A DNA stretch of 64,000 bases. Source: Glandiceps talaboti. Taxonomy: Eukaryota > Hemichordata > Enteropneusta > Spengelidae. The notes below the pieces were generated by a model. That model did not search any database and was not told where the DNA came from. It worked only from the letters and a program-made list of their open reading frames with translations. The position numbers and the translations under genes are program-made. The stretch spans positions 5,272,216-5,336,215 of the forward strand of contig NC_135557.1 of NCBI RefSeq assembly GCF_964340395.1, in the 5' to 3' direction. Position 1 is the stretch's first letter, and each line of letters opens with the position of its first letter. This document shows positions 47,701 to 63,049 of this stretch, in pieces.

Positions 47701-50700
47701 AGTTTTGTTATCCTACATTGCCCCTAAGTACACCACATGTGCAACTTCCACAGTCAGGGATACTGAAGTATAGGATTTGTAAGGTAATACAACCCGCCCT
47801 CATGCGGTGGAACTTTTATAAACACGTATATTAGAGAAATCGAAGAATATTATTATTGTGACTGTAATAGTTTTCATACAAAGAATTCTCTAGATCAGGA
47901 TTATATAAATAACTCTACTGATCAGTCAACTGACTAGCAGTGTTTATTGAGATCATGACTGTGCGTGGTATTACCCATCATGTCGCCCTCTGTAGGTAGT
48001 TTTTGTACTCCTTTTGTTTTTAACAGTGCGTGACGTCAACACCGCTGAATATATCCGAACTCTATGTGTCTTTGTTGACGTCCCTGAGAACATTTCTCCT
48101 ACGATTGATTCGCTATGATAGCGTGTAAGAGGGTATTAGCTAGAACAAAAAACTGTAGATAAAAATGGAGTCAATGATTAATAAGACACATTTATTCCAG
48201 CCAAATTATTCAATATAGATACCTGAATGGCAGACACGTGACCATTACGTTTGTTTTAATTACAATACGTAAAGGACAGTTCTAAGTTGTTAACTATCAA
48301 TTTCTATCAACTCATTATTTTGGTTTGTACAATCATTCCACACACGAGGAATCCTTTTTTTATAAACGACTTCAAAAATCATAAAAAGGACCAAAAATTA
48401 TTTTACGTCCAGTTTACATCTTATCCTACAAGTATGTATGCGATTATTGTGAAATTTGTCAGTTTGAAATATCAGTACTAGTAGCCAATAGCTCTATTCG
48501 CTGAGCCGAAGGCCAGAACTCCCCAGGGACTAGATGAGGGCAGAACCGATAACCAGGACCGAGGTCCTTATCTCCACTCGACCTTATCATCCCAATGTAA
48601 TATCTTCCCACGTTGTTCCCTTTTACTGACTACGAGACCCGCTCCTCTCCCCACACCACAACTAACAATTAATTCGCTACATTTACTATACATTGGTGGC
48701 AGTGATGGGACGTGGTAGCAGTAGGATTTGGAACCGGTGGCATTGGTGGGATCATGCCAAAATTACAAAATAATGCAATGTTAAATAACAAAAATGAGTC
48801 AATGTAAAATGTGACCCTCCCCTAATTTCCATTTTCTAAAATCTAGCCCTCCTCCAAGGATCGATTTGTAAAACGTTACCATGGTCCTTGTAATTACCAG
48901 AGGCTAACCTTAGTTATAATAATGTAACATTATGGAGCATAATATCCAAACATATAGGAGTAAATTATGTAGGTACGAACACAAAGTGTTTATTGATTCG
49001 ACAGTTAATAAAAGACAAATCCATGTATTCATATGTCATCAGATAAATGTTTGGTTTGAGGTTATCATATTTTGAGATGCAAATATAAAATCAAGTTGCT
49101 AGTTATATCCCTACAACCTGCACCCCCCCACATCCCCCACCCCCACACCTCCTCTCATATTCCAATTGTAAACGCCAATGTCAATGAAACAGATGTCTGT
49201 GGAAGTTTTAATACATATATCTTGGTTTTCAATTCTAAGAAAAGCACCCTTTTACTTTACCAGTATTTGCAAAGTAATCCTCGAGCTCGGTGGATGTGTC
49301 ATTGTTGTACTTGTTATCAAGTGAGGGTGATGGTAACAAACAGACAAATCGATTTGTATAGAATTTAAAGTCATTTCATTAGGCACAATAGCTACATTAC
49401 ATATCAATTTTATTTGTTTTATTGAATAAACAAAAAGTAATAATTTGGGGGATTTTCGAATTGTTTCTACAAGTCCATAACATCTTTGCCTGCAAGTAGT
49501 CGGCGATGTCGTCTGATAGTTTATTTGGTTACCAAAAAAGTCACCATTTTGAAACAATATCAATGGCTATAAGTCTGTTGTAACCTTATGGCAAACCTCA
49601 CGTTCAGCTCATTAGTATGCATAAAGTGAACTCATGACGTAATGTCTGGGGTATCGCGAGTGAAGTAAACGACTGTCTGCTCATCTGACCTCAAACACCT
49701 TAGTTCTCACCTTTGACCTATAATGCCAACAGGGACTGTTGAATTAGATCATAGAGGGCGACAACACGAGACAAGCAAAAAATGTGTAATATCAAAATCT
49801 GATGACATGGCAAATAGAGACACCACTGTGACATGACAGGATATTAAACTGACCTAGAACTACGAATTTACTATCGAATGGTATTACTAGTACAGTATTA
49901 TTAGAGACGACCAAAATTAAACGTACCATATTATTGCTAATCTCGTGACTGGAAATAATGCACTCATGTTGACAGCTGAAATCCCTAACCCTATTCACTC
50001 ATACTAATAGTAATACCATATTCTGTGTGTTTGTCTTCCGAAACTTGTGTTAGAAGTTATACATATAAGTATATAAACGTGTAATTTATTATGCTAGACT
50101 TTAGTTTAAATTTCAAATATTACAAAGTCTTTTTTTCGCCTCAAAGTTTACATGTTAAGTTTTGGGACTAAGCACAATTTGTCATACATGGTACAAAACT
50201 ATGAAAGCTTGTTTGTGTTTATTGTAAACTCTTTTTAAAACCTCTCTCTCTTTTGTCTCTCTCTGTCTCTCTCTGTCTGTGCCTCTGTCTTTGTCCCTCT
50301 CTCCACTCTCTCTGTGTCTCTCTGTCTGTCTCTCTGTGTCTGTCTCTCTCTCTCCATAAACTTTCAAGTCATTTTCTTTAGAGTCATATTTAAGAAACCC
50401 CATTTTAGAATTCGCTTTACTTTCAATAGGCATTATTATTTTCAGATGTGATTTTTTCAATTCATGTATCGATACCAAATTTCCAGTGTTATATGATTGT
50501 GACAAGTTTGCATAACAAATCGCCATTTTTTTGTTATCCTTCACCAAATTTGTTGGTGACATTACTAAAAGTGTTGAAAGACATGCTGAATTGAAAGAGT
50601 CAAATATACATTCACTCAGCTTGTTGTGAAAAGGCCGGGTGCAAAGGTCATTTAGGAATATGAAAAGATGTAATAAGCAGCTCGGTTGAATGTTTTCGAG

Positions 50701-51284
50701 GGACAGTTTTATGATTATATTAACACCTACACGAACCTGAGTCTATGTATGAAGGTTACAGCATGTACCTATGAGTGTATATTGTGTATAAATGTGTTCA
50801 TCTATTTATTATCTAGCAATATTATTTCAATAGTAAAACAGCGACATCACAACTTTCCAATGTAAGTCATGTCCGCTGACATTCTTCATTCATCTTTACT
50901 CATGATAACTTGTAAATAAAAAAACACTAAATACTTAAATCTCAATACAATGCTCCTCTACCTATGGATTTGTATTGGCTGTGTGTTTTACACATTACCA
51001 GATAGATTTATGGAAGGGTTCAAATTATGAGACACGTCATTCATTGAATACAAAACTTTTTCCGTCTTATCAATGTTTTGTACAAATCTACAACCAATTG
51101 TTTTTATATCATTATTCCAGGTATATATTTAAGGAAATACTGTATTAGGCATATTATTCTTTACAGTATAGAGGTGACAAAGTTTCTTTTTACCATTTGC
51201 ATAAATGTTTGCCCAACGTACAACATTCGTTGTTTCAAATCAAAAGATGCCCGTCTCTGTCAAATCAGTAGACATAAAGTTATA
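44719..51284. other. Gene-poor stretch
   Basis: I see no gene. Small tandem duplications occur at 45132-45172 (GTCATTGTGTACACGTGAT twice) and 46555-46650 (TTCAGGATGTATGATATT twice). A poly-C tract lies at 47672-47683. A minus-strand reading at 50182-50562 is mostly driven by a CT-rich microsatellite (50240-50355). Confidence 0.5.
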
Positions 51285-51515
51285 TAGCCGTATGAACGAA
51301 AAGTCTTGTTTGGCCACGTCTTTCCATCCAGAGTCAAGCTTGAGCAGAGGATTTGTAAATGTGGTGAGTATGAGACAAAATTCCACCTGTGATTAATTTA
51401 CCCACGGTAATACTTCTCCTGGCCATGGGCGCTGTAGACAGAGATGGTAGTTAGGTGGGTCACAGGTAGGGTAAAAGTGGGTAAATTTGACTTTTCGTGT
51501 AGTACCAAAATAACA
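51285..51515 (-). repeat. Dispersed repeat family, copy 3 (inverted)
   Basis: Reverse complement of the repeat at 17.8 and 24.8 kb, recognisable from GAAAAGTC and CACGTCTTTCCA through GTGGTGAGTATGAGAC to GGTGGGTCACAGGTAGGG and CTTTTCGTGTAGT. Confidence 0.75.
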
Positions 51516-51559
51516 TTTATTTGCAGCTTTGTATATCTGGACACATACAAACACTGACT

Positions 51560-55160
<3,601 letters not shown>

Positions 55161-55628
55161 AGAAACAGACACAGGCACAGGCACAGGCACATGTACAGGT
55201 ACAGATACAGATACAGATACAGGTACAGATACAGATACAGATACAGATACAGATACAGATACAGATACAGATACAGATGCAGGTACAGATACAGATACAG
55301 ATACAGATGCAGGTACAGGCACAGGCACAGGCACAGATACAGATACAGATACAGATACAGATACAGATACAGATACAGATACAGGTACAGGTACAGGCAC
55401 AGGCACAGATACAGATGCAGATACAGATACAGATACAGATACAGATACAGATGCAGATGCAGATGCAGATACAGATACAGATGCAGATACAGATGCAGAT
55501 ACAGATACAGATGCAGGTACAGGTACAGGCACAGGCACATATACAGATACAGATACAGATACAGATACAGATGCAGGTACAGATACAGATGCAGGTACAG
55601 ATACAGATACAGATATAAATACAGATAC
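55161..55628. repeat. Hexanucleotide array ACAGAT/ACAGGT/ACAGGC/ACAGATGC
   Basis: Nearly 80 six-base units with a structured order of variants. The reading that alternates Thr with Asp, Gly or Ala stays open for 236 codons but also continues into a CATA array, so it is judged non-coding. Confidence 0.9.
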
Positions 55629-55643
55629 AATCTCAGACAGTTA

Positions 55644-55752
55644 TAAATACACATACATACATACATACATACATACATTCATACATACATACGTACGTAC
55701 GTACGTACGTACGTACATACATACATACATACATACATACATACATACATAC
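55644..55752. repeat. (CATA)n/(CGTA)n microsatellite
   Basis: Tetramer array with a central CGTA block, directly after the hexanucleotide array. Confidence 0.95.
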
Positions 55753-58329
55753 GTAGACACACGTCTCTACGTATGCTACCACGTAGAAGACCTGTTCTTT
55801 TTTGTTTACTAACAGAACATGTAACTTATCCTCCGTATGTCAGGAAAAATACATTAAGTAATATTTCCCTATATGCCATATAATCTAACAAATATGATAC
55901 TGTGAAATTAAATTATTAACAAGATGCATAATTGAGCCATTGAAACAAAATATGTACGAATTGAACTAAACATAATTTTATACCCAAATATTGACTTACT
56001 TGTGAAAGTTACCCAGATTTGTTACCCCACTGAATGTCTGGATATCTGAATTCTGGTGTATAAGTTACTTTTTGGTGTATGAACTGCTTTCCACACTTTA
56101 CTAAACCTAATCTTCGTTACATATACTGACACCTTCTCTAATCTATATTGAACCTTGAATAACAATTTTTGCTTTGCAGTACTTTCACTTGTAAAGCGAG
56201 TGCACGTTTTGAAAGACATAACCAACACTTAGAGATTATCATGCAAAATTTTTCACATTTGCTAAGAGAGAAAAACACATCAGGTGTTTACTATAATATG
56301 AACACATTAAAAATGATCAGCAACTTAGTTTTAGTAGATCGGCAAAGTTAGGTTGTATCTTAAGTTGAAATCCGTAATATTCATTGTGAAATAGCAATAT
56401 CTAACGAAGGTAAGCATTCAGTAATTACCTATACATGCATGCATGCATGACGAGGATATTTGCATAATATTATCAGAATTGGTTTTGTATCTAGTAGGCT
56501 GAGTATTAATAATAATGTTATCCCTGTGCCAATCTTACAATCGTAAGAAATTGTCTAATTTTCTTTTGGGTTGAAAGGAAACGGATTTTTTTTTATTATA
56601 ATTTAATAGACTCTGTCTATTATACTATGGACATATTTATCATATAAATCTCACTAAAGGAATATAATGTATGCCATTATATTGAGATGTTATCAAACCT
56701 ATCGGACATTACTGTCATGATTATCGATGTGAATGAATGAGTGTTATGTGATGACTGGGGAGGGTGTGTTAGCTTGGCAATATTCTCAAGTGAATTCAAC
56801 TGATAAAAGTAATTAAACGTAGGAAGACATTTATGACTTCTGTTCCTGATAAAAGTAATTATAGGTACGGAGATATTTACGACTTACCCTAATTTAGGTA
56901 AATGTCTGGGAATATTGAAACATATTTATCCTGTTGAAATTCAGTGAATAACAGATAAATGGCTGTACTTGTAACAATAAAAAATAAAAACACTTTATTC
57001 CATGAGCGATCACATTATTATTATTATATGTATAAAATGGCCTAGGTTTATGACAGGTACTACAAAACCTTAATGTTATATGATACAAGTTTCAGGTTTT
57101 GATATTTAGCAATAATGTGTCTACCGATTTCCATATTCATCTAGTAAGCATTATGTGGTTCGAATCTTACAACTATAGAGGCAGTTACTTGACATAGCTG
57201 TAGCATACATACTGATACTCTGGGGGGGGGATTAAACCCTGAGTAATACATAAAAAATTACTTTGTATGTTTCGGGGTAAGTGGTGTGATTGTGGCACTG
57301 TCCTTGACAGGAAATATTATACGAAGCAGATACGTTCCAAAGATCTCGGTAGATATTGATGCCTTGTATCTCGATGTTTCCTCATTTTCTCATTGCCTAT
57401 ATATTATTGGTAGCTAAAATGATCAGTGGTGCTTTGTGTGTTTTAGAAAACAATAAGTATCCATATTTTCTATCTATCTTTCAGCGTCATACTAAGCAAC
57501 CTATCTTTTTCTTGTTCATCAATCTCCAATGAACAAATAAATATTTATGTCGGAGAATTGGGGTGCACGGTAATCCCCTCTGACCTATAGAGACTGTAAG
57601 CCAGACTTGTCCATCGACTAAAGCCGGTCTTAGCTACGCCATATACCGTGGATACAAGTACTCACGCAATTTTCTTAACCTCAAAATTATAAAATGCAAG
57701 TTATAATATTCACAACTTTTTTTGACAAAATAGCGCGACAAGAAATTAAGATGACTCCACGAACTGCGTGATTTTGTTGACGAAGAATCCTATTTTTCAT
57801 CACCACATTCAAATACAGTAGAAAATATAGGTGTACAATATACCATACAATAGATGTGTGCTATAGAATGTATAGTTTTCCACATACAGACAGAACTAAT
57901 ATAGACATTAGATGGCAATATACACTAATATCTGGGTATCCCATACATTACGTTTGTCGACTATATAATTTGTCACTCCCTCCCCTTCTACATTCTCAGT
58001 CAAATATCACAAACACTGACTGACTGACTTACTTACTTACTTACTTGTAAACATATAGACATGGACATACAGAATGATGATAATATATAGACCATCTCAC
58101 CTAGGCCTCTATATTTGCCTAAGTTCGCTCCACTTTTTGTCTCACTGGTCTTATATTGTCTTCAAGTGACTCGCATTTTTCTGTCTATCTCTCATTATCT
58201 CATCTTTCTCTCGTTTTCTCCAAACACATCGATTCCTCGCTCTCTCTCCCACCCCTCCGTGATTACGCCCACTCCCTCTCTAATGTATGTTGCCTGTCCA
58301 GTTCACTGTGTCTCTGTATATATATACAG

Positions 58330-58331
<2 letters not shown>
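55753..58331. other. Gene-poor stretch
   Basis: No gene recognised. It includes a segment at 56160-56310 that is similar to 59690-59835, a two-copy repeat at 56800-56890 (TGATAAAAGTAATTA), and a T/C-rich block at 58130-58320. Confidence 0.5.
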
Positions 58332-58360
<29 letters not shown>

Positions 58361-58396
58361 TGTATGTATGTATGTATGTATGTATGTATGTATGTC
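58332..58396. repeat. (TATG)n microsatellite
   Basis: About 16 perfect TATG units. Confidence 0.95.
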
Positions 58397-58473
58397 TCCC
58401 TCCAGCCCTGTCCATGTCTATGTTCGTCTCTTTGTGTAGATGTCTACTTCTATAATTTTATTATATTATTTAG

Positions 58474-58707
58474 GCAATTGTTACATATTGTCTGTTCAAG
58501 CGAATAATCTTGTTTCGATCATAAGACGAGTAGCTATAGGTTGGCGAAAGAGACTTTTGGCAAATCAGAATATTCAAGACATGCTACATTTAGACTTTAT
58601 AGAAGGGAGGCTCAGCTTTCAAAATAATTTTATGGGGCATTGGGAATCGTTAATAATCACCTTGAATATCATTAATTTGATTAAGAACGGATTATCTGAC
58701 CTTAGAG
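58474..58707 (+). CDS. Candidate orphan exon, function unknown
   Basis: A 234-base open segment sits between TATTATTTAG and G|GTACAT, phase 1 at both ends. It encodes 78 residues of ordinary protein-like composition, including VSIIRRVAIGWRKRLLANQN and LHLDFIEGRLSF. I recognise no domain and found no partner exons in phase, so it may be an isolated exon, a transposon fragment or chance. Confidence 0.3.
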
Positions 58708-58959
58708 GTACATATATTCATAATCTATGATTGCGCTTGAAATTTACAAAACTGCCTGAAAACTAGAATGAAATAAATTAACTTACAGTTGGTTAGGAGC
58801 AAGACAGTGCAATTTTTAAACTGAGCCAAAAGCGTCTGGACGTCAGCAAGTTACGTAATTGTCGGTTTAGGATTCGCTGCAGTGGCTACAATGACATTTG
58901 TTTGTTGTCGCCCATTTGTAAAGATTGTCCTTTACTTGAGACTTCAAAATTACAGTATA

Positions 58960-59630
58960 ATATAATGCATATTGTATAGTCAGCTACAATGTAATGCTCA
59001 TTTTATCAACTACAACTTAGTGTTCATTCTATCGTTAGCTACAAGTCAGTGCACTTTTAGTCGTTAGCTACAATTTAGTGCACTTTTTGTCGTCAGCTAC
59101 AATTTAGTGCACTTTTTGTCGTCAGCTACAATTTAGTGCACTTTTTGTAGTCAGCTACAAGTCAGTGCACTTTTTGTAGTCAGCTACAATTTAGTGCACT
59201 TTTAGTCGTTAGCTACAATTTAGTTCACTTTTTGTCGTTAGCTACAATTTAGTGCACTTTTTGTCGTTAGCTACAATTTAGTGCACTTTTTGTCGTCAGC
59301 GCTAGCTACAATTTATGAGTGTACATTTTGTCGCCCGAGGTACACTTTAATAGTGTATACTTTGCCGTCCTGAGCTACAATTTAGTATTGATCATATATT
59401 TGTTACAATTATGTGCATATTTCTTCGTCCACTAAAATTATTGCACATTTTGTCGCCAGCTCCAATTTTGTCCATATTGTGTGGTCGGCTACAATCATGT
59501 GCACATTTTGTCGTCAGCTACAATTATTGCACATTTTGTCGCAAGCTACAAATAATGTGCATATTTTGTCGTTAGCTACAATTCAGTGCACATTTTGTGT
59601 TCAGCTACAACTTAGTGTCAACTAAAGTTT
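58960..59630. repeat. 29-bp minisatellite, main block
   Basis: About 20 degenerate copies of AGCTACAATTTAGTGCACTT followed by TTTGTCGTC. The unit carries the palindrome GTGCAC and an AGCT. Copies become less regular to the right. Confidence 0.92.
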
Positions 59631-59689
59631 GTCTTTGCCTACAAAACACCTTATCTATTTGGGGGTTTTATCTTCTTTAATAATTTTCT

Positions 59690-59835
59690 GATATTTTGCT
59701 GAATAACAATTATTGTTTTGCATTAATTCACTTGTAAAGTCTAAATTTTTAAGAGATAACCAAATCTTGAAGAATATGATGTAAAATGTATAACAGTTGC
59801 TAGTTGCTAAGAAAGTAAAAACCAAATAGATCAGA
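59690..59835 (+). repeat. Segment similar to 56160-56310, inside the minisatellite
   Basis: Shares AATAACAATT.TTG.TTTGCA, TTCACTTGTAAAG, GATAACCAA and GCTAAGA.AG blocks in order with the upstream copy. It separates the two minisatellite blocks. Confidence 0.6.
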
Positions 59836-59838
59836 AGG

Positions 59839-60128
59839 TTCTACAATTTAGTGCACATTTTGTCGTCAGCTACAATTTAGTACACATTTTGTCGTCAGCT
59901 ACATTTAGTGCTAATTATTGGTCAGCTGCAATTTAGTGCACATTTTGTCGTCAGCTACAATTTAGTTCACATTTTGTCGTCAGCTACATTTAGTGCTAAT
60001 TATTGGTCAGCTGCAATTTAGTGCATGTTTTGTCGTCAGCTACAATTTAGTCACATTTTGTCGTCAGCTACATTTAGTGCTAATTATTCGTCAGCTGCAA
60101 TTTAGTGCATGTTTTGTCGTCAGCTACA
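59839..60128. repeat. 29-bp minisatellite, second block
   Basis: The same unit, now arranged as a higher-order repeat: ATTTAGTGCTAATTATTGGTC recurs three times between standard units. Confidence 0.9.
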
Positions 60129-62787
60129 AGTAACCATAATCTATATCTTGGCGCCACTTTTTATTCTGTATTTACAATTGCAAAGACCACGTGACGATCG
60201 ATATTCAGGGTATTACTAAGAAAGTCGACATTTTATGTTATTATTTTTGACACTAATTCCCACCACTGTCTGCCTAAAAAAGGAGACATTTTTTAATTTT
60301 CGTTCACATTGTCATTAGCATTTTTGAAAACAAATTGCATGAAAAGGATGTTTTTTGATAGATGACCGCAATATGTTACAACTAGTCGAGTCCATCCCCT
60401 TTTACAATCTTAGGGATTATGAATTACTAATTACTGGGGCTGCTGATCAAATTAATGTATTGCAACATTGACAGAATAGAAAAAAATCATACAGGATTTA
60501 CAAAATACATTATATATATAGGTGAACAAAAAAATAAACAAATACACAAACACAAAGAAACCAAAAATGACCTACTTAAATATACAGACAAACGGTAATC
60601 AATCTATGAATATGAAATATAACTAGTTTACAATGATTGGAGATAGTTTTTGAACTCCTTTTGGAAATGACTTCTGCTATTTATATAATTTGCGGTAAGC
60701 TGTAATCTGTGGTGTTTGAAAATGTTAAGAGGTTGAATATTCTTGACATTTTCAAACACCACAGATAATGTTGCCGAGTGAGCACACCGGTGACTGGTGC
60801 AAACTATTCTTTTTTGAATTAAAAATATTTCATTCAGGTGTGTCGGACACGTGTTGCCCCACACATGAGACTACTTACAAGTCCTTGTCTAAGATAGCCA
60901 TGTCGTCAACACAAATATGGATGATCACACACCATACTTTGAAATCAGGCACACATCGTATATACTAGTATCGTACTGAGTACATATTATTGTCTACTTC
61001 GAAGCACAAATTAATATTGACTACGTACAAAATATAGATTATTTAAGTTATAACGTTTTAATGATGTCTGTATTGATGTCTGGCGGTACAGAAGTCAAAC
61101 TAGTGCAGTATCCATGGGTCGGTCATGTTGACGAAACTATTACCTAGCAAATGACATTGTTGTATTTTAAATTCGATTTTGGTTTTACTATTCATATATT
61201 CCTTTCATTTGTTGATATATTTATAATATATATAATTGTTAAAGATTACTTGTAAATTGATAAAATAGAAAAATTGTAATTTACTAATAAGATAACTAAT
61301 GACTAGTGATGCTATACAAGTTAGTCTGTCAAACACGATGGCAAATCGCAACATGTTACAACAACTTAGACGATAAGGCCTACAAAAACTTGTTTGGTTC
61401 CGGTTATCCGACCTCACCTAGTTTTTCACTGCCGACAACAAATATTTTTTTACGTATTCGAGAAAAAATAATAAAATTGCAACAATTGTGAAGTCTTATG
61501 AGAAATAGTGGATGTGTGGAAATTCAAAAAGACAATATAAAAGTGTTCTTCAATCTGTAACGGCTGTACATCTGATTAGAAGAAACCAATAATACAGAGA
61601 CCATTTGGAAAACAACGGAAACATAACTACCTGAACTATACACTCACACATAAAAAACAAATTTTAAAAAATGAAATTAAAAATGTACCTACCCCGACTA
61701 TTCTAAAATTGAGCGGAATCGGAACCACACAATTTTGTTTCAGGCCCAAGTCTACAATTTACACCCATAAAACCAGAGGTCATGAATACCTTACTTTTAA
61801 AGATGATGAGAATTGGTTGATTGTTTTACGTTGCAGTTGTTTTTGACACATTTCATGAAAAGTAATTTATACCCATGGGTTTTTATCAAACTTGAGAGCA
61901 TGAATATTATTTTTTCAACTATTCAAATGTTTATAATTGTTTACACTCGATATTCAGAACTAAAAACGACCAAACAATTTAGGCCAAACGTGATACAATA
62001 ACATGACGTTTCTGTATATTCCAATTTTACCATTTTACATGTATCTACTTTTCATATTCCAGTTATTTTTGATATGTTTGTTTACCAGAGAATTGTGGGG
62101 GTTTTTTTGTTTGGTCATGTGTCTGTGCGGTAAAGCAATAAGATGTATCCAGTGTTGTTATTTATTTATTGATGTAGTAGTTCCAAGTTGGTGGTAAAAC
62201 CTATAACTATTCTCTGGCCGTGAATGAAACCGTGCCAACTTCACATTAAATCCAATTTGAAATAACAGATATAAAAGACAACATCCCAAATAAATAAATT
62301 GAAAGGGTTAATGCCTGATGACGAAATGCCACTGTGAGAAAAAAGTCAAAAAAGTATTTATGGCGCTCTTTCCGTATGACACTAAGTCAAGCCTTTTCCC
62401 CATTATCTGTCTTAGCGCATGGCCAAAGCAATGTTTGATGAGATGGGAGAAGACAGCAAACTATAGGAACATACTATCAGGGCTTTTGAAAAATATGCCA
62501 TTTTTAGAAAATCACTTAAAAAGAAACAAATTTCACTGGGTCTCTTTTTTTACTCATAATCAACTTTAAGTTACGTTATTTGCCTAGTTAACTTTCAGAA
62601 TATGCATGAGATCAGAAATCACACATTAACATACTTACAATTGTTAAAAATGAGAAATCACAAAAAATAATGCTAGTCTCCCCCCCCCCCGAGCACTGAC
62701 CCCTTCAATTAAAACAACGTCTATGGATTTGTTGAGGGGGTTAGAAACAGTTAGGTCGGAATTATGTTGTCGACCGCTGGAGTCCAT
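60129..62787. other. Gene-poor stretch with a hairpin
   Basis: No recognisable gene. It contains the miRNA-like hairpin at 60705-60766 and short open readings at 60842-60968 and 61306-61491 without identifiable domains. Confidence 0.45.
60705..60766. ncRNA. Candidate small-RNA hairpin
   Basis: Arms 60705-60730 and 60741-60766 pair over 26 positions with a single G-U wobble, around a 10-base loop. Left arm begins ATCTGTGGTGTTTGAAAATG. The size and shape are compatible with a pre-miRNA on either strand, but no conserved miRNA seed is recognised, and such pairing also arises in transposon relics. Confidence 0.3.
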
Positions 62788-63049
62788 ATGTGTGTGTGTG
62801 TGTTTGTTTGTTTGTTTGTTTGTTTTTTGTTTGTTGGCTGATTGGTTGGTTGGTTGGTTGGTTGGCTGATTGGTTGGTTGGTTGGTTGGTTGGTTGGTTG
62901 GCTGATTGGTTGGTTGGTTGGTTGGTTGGTTGGTTGGTTGGTTGGTTGGTTGGTTGGTTGGTTGGTTGGTTGGTTGGCTGATTGGTTGGTTGGTTGGCTG
63001 ATTGGTTGGTTGGTTGGTTGGTTGGTTGGTTGGTTGGTTGGTTGGTTGA
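62788..63049. repeat. (TTGG)n microsatellite with GCTGA interruptions
   Basis: GT and TTTG runs lead into about 60 TTGG units, interrupted six times by GCTGA. The Pro-Thr-Asn-Gln and Trp-Leu-Val-Gly readings through it are artefacts. Confidence 0.95.

Noticed and set aside
50182-50562. 126-codon minus-strand reading
   Set aside because: About half is a CT-type microsatellite, and the rest shows no recognisable domain.
51205-51363. A 53-codon reading with an ATG and a perfect GTGAGT donor that looks like a first exon
   Set aside because: Its 3' half and the donor lie inside the inverted third copy of the dispersed repeat also present at 17.8 and 24.8 kb, so the exon-like look comes from the repeat.
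60842-60968. Cys-containing reading (SDTCCPTHETTYKSL) after a TTCATTCAG acceptor, reminiscent of secreted cystine-knot proteins
   Set aside because: Only one Cys pair, no further pattern before the stop, and no partner exon.
61306-61491. Open reading containing YKNLFGSGYPTSPSFSLP
   Set aside because: Protein-like in part, but no acceptor in phase with any neighbour and no domain; not enough to call.
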